DNA from: an uncultured Mycoplasmatota bacterium
GTDB lineage: Bacteria; Bacillota_I; Bacilli_A; RF39; UBA660
Direction of reading: 5' to 3'
NCBI GenBank assembly: GCA_900548695.1
Contig: URLC01000013.1
Coordinates: forward strand, 1 to 5,183
Length of the DNA stretch: 5,183 nt
The position numbers were made by a program, and so were the translations under genes. The notes under the pieces are model-generated. The model saw only the letters and a list, made by a program, of their open reading frames with translations, was not told the DNA's origin and made no database searches. Positions 5,072 to 5,183 of this stretch are shown in pieces; the stretch's first letter is position 1, and every line of letters starts with the position of its first letter.

Positions 5072-5099
5072 AAAGGGAAACTTTAATTTGTTTCCTTTT
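5071..5099 (+). terminator. Rho-independent terminator of the membrane-protein operon
   Basis: AAAAGGGAAAC (5071-5081) pairs with GTTTCCTTTT (5090-5099) around an 8-nt loop, with one bulged G. The right arm ends in T4 and is followed by TA-rich sequence. It begins at the last base of the stop codon of the 219-aa gene. The A/U arms would also allow termination in the opposite direction. Confidence 0.7.
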
Positions 5100-5100
5100 A

Positions 5101-5116
5101 TATATTGCTATATTGC
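5101..5116. repeat. Tandem 8-bp repeat, TATATTGC twice
   Basis: Two exact copies of TATATTGC lie directly after the operon terminator. The heptamer ATATTGC at 8-bp spacing also occurs, on the opposite strand, in the repressor promoter (1669-1684). It may be a second binding site for the same protein or chance in AT-rich DNA. Confidence 0.4.
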
Positions 5117-5132
5117 TAAAACAAATATTTTT

Positions 5133-5151
5133 ACAACATTTATATTGTTGT
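5133..5151. repeat. ACAACA/TGTTGT inverted repeat
   Basis: ACAACA (5133-5138) and TGTTGT (5146-5151) are perfect inverted 6-mers separated by 7 bp in the non-coding right end. No gene, RNA or clear promoter is visible in 5100-5183. The repeat could be an operator for a gene beyond the edge, or chance. Confidence 0.3.
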
Positions 5152-5183
5152 TGATTTTCTGCAATCAATTAACAGTCAAACAG

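Noticed and set aside
1..5183. tRNA or rRNA gene, CRISPR array, insertion sequence, reverse transcriptase/retron
   Set aside because: No cloverleaf-like segment, regularly spaced repeats, transposase or reverse transcriptase motifs were seen on either strand. The small RNA is not next to a reverse transcriptase, so a retron reading has no support.

Overview
The window is AT-rich (by eye well under 35% GC). Its genes have strong AAAGGAG-type ribosome binding sites, occasional TTG starts and AGA/ATA/TTA-rich codon use, and read TGG as Trp. This points to a low-GC Bacillota (Firmicutes) bacterium. The gene set (tyrosine integrase, phage-type repressor, RepA-like ATPase, KilA-C-like protein) says the DNA is a prophage, phage satellite or other integrative element rather than core chromosome. 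No gene identifies the species.

Layout. (1) 1-1454, minus strand: an early or replication operon with a RecA/RepA-type AAA ATPase, followed after 1 nt by a KilA-C-like protein that runs off the left edge. (2) 1455-1722: a divergent control region with a minus-strand extended -10 promoter, a plus-strand promoter and several palindromes. (3) 1723-3230, plus strand: a Cro/CI-type repressor and a tyrosine integrase. This looks like a lysogeny module (int-repressor | early genes). (4) 3231-3290: back-to-back terminators between the convergent integrase and a second XRE regulator. (5) 3275-5099: the XRE regulator (minus) diverges from a three-gene plus operon with a good promoter and a terminator. 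The operon encodes a zinc-ribbon two-helix membrane protein and two single-pass membrane-anchored proteins of unknown function. It looks like a separately controlled cargo cassette. (6) 5100-5183: non-coding, with short repeats only.

The most notable item lies between the repressor and integrase genes. The minus strand there carries a complete small-RNA unit of about 80 nt: a TTGTAA-17 bp-TATAAT promoter, a long first hairpin, and a 12-bp second hairpin followed by nine U. Both helices depend on G-U pairs that exist only in the minus-strand RNA, which argues for transcription from that strand. The RNA is antisense to the integrase leader and to the 3' end of the repressor gene. It may tune integrase expression or act elsewhere in trans.

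Working model (inference): in the integrated state the 119-aa repressor, autoregulated through a palindrome over its own promoter, silences the minus-strand operon. The small RNA adds post-transcriptional control at the integrase leader. The 85-aa XRE protein separately controls the membrane-protein cassette, which may benefit the host or exclude competing elements. No attachment site, tRNA, CRISPR array or insertion sequence could be identified.
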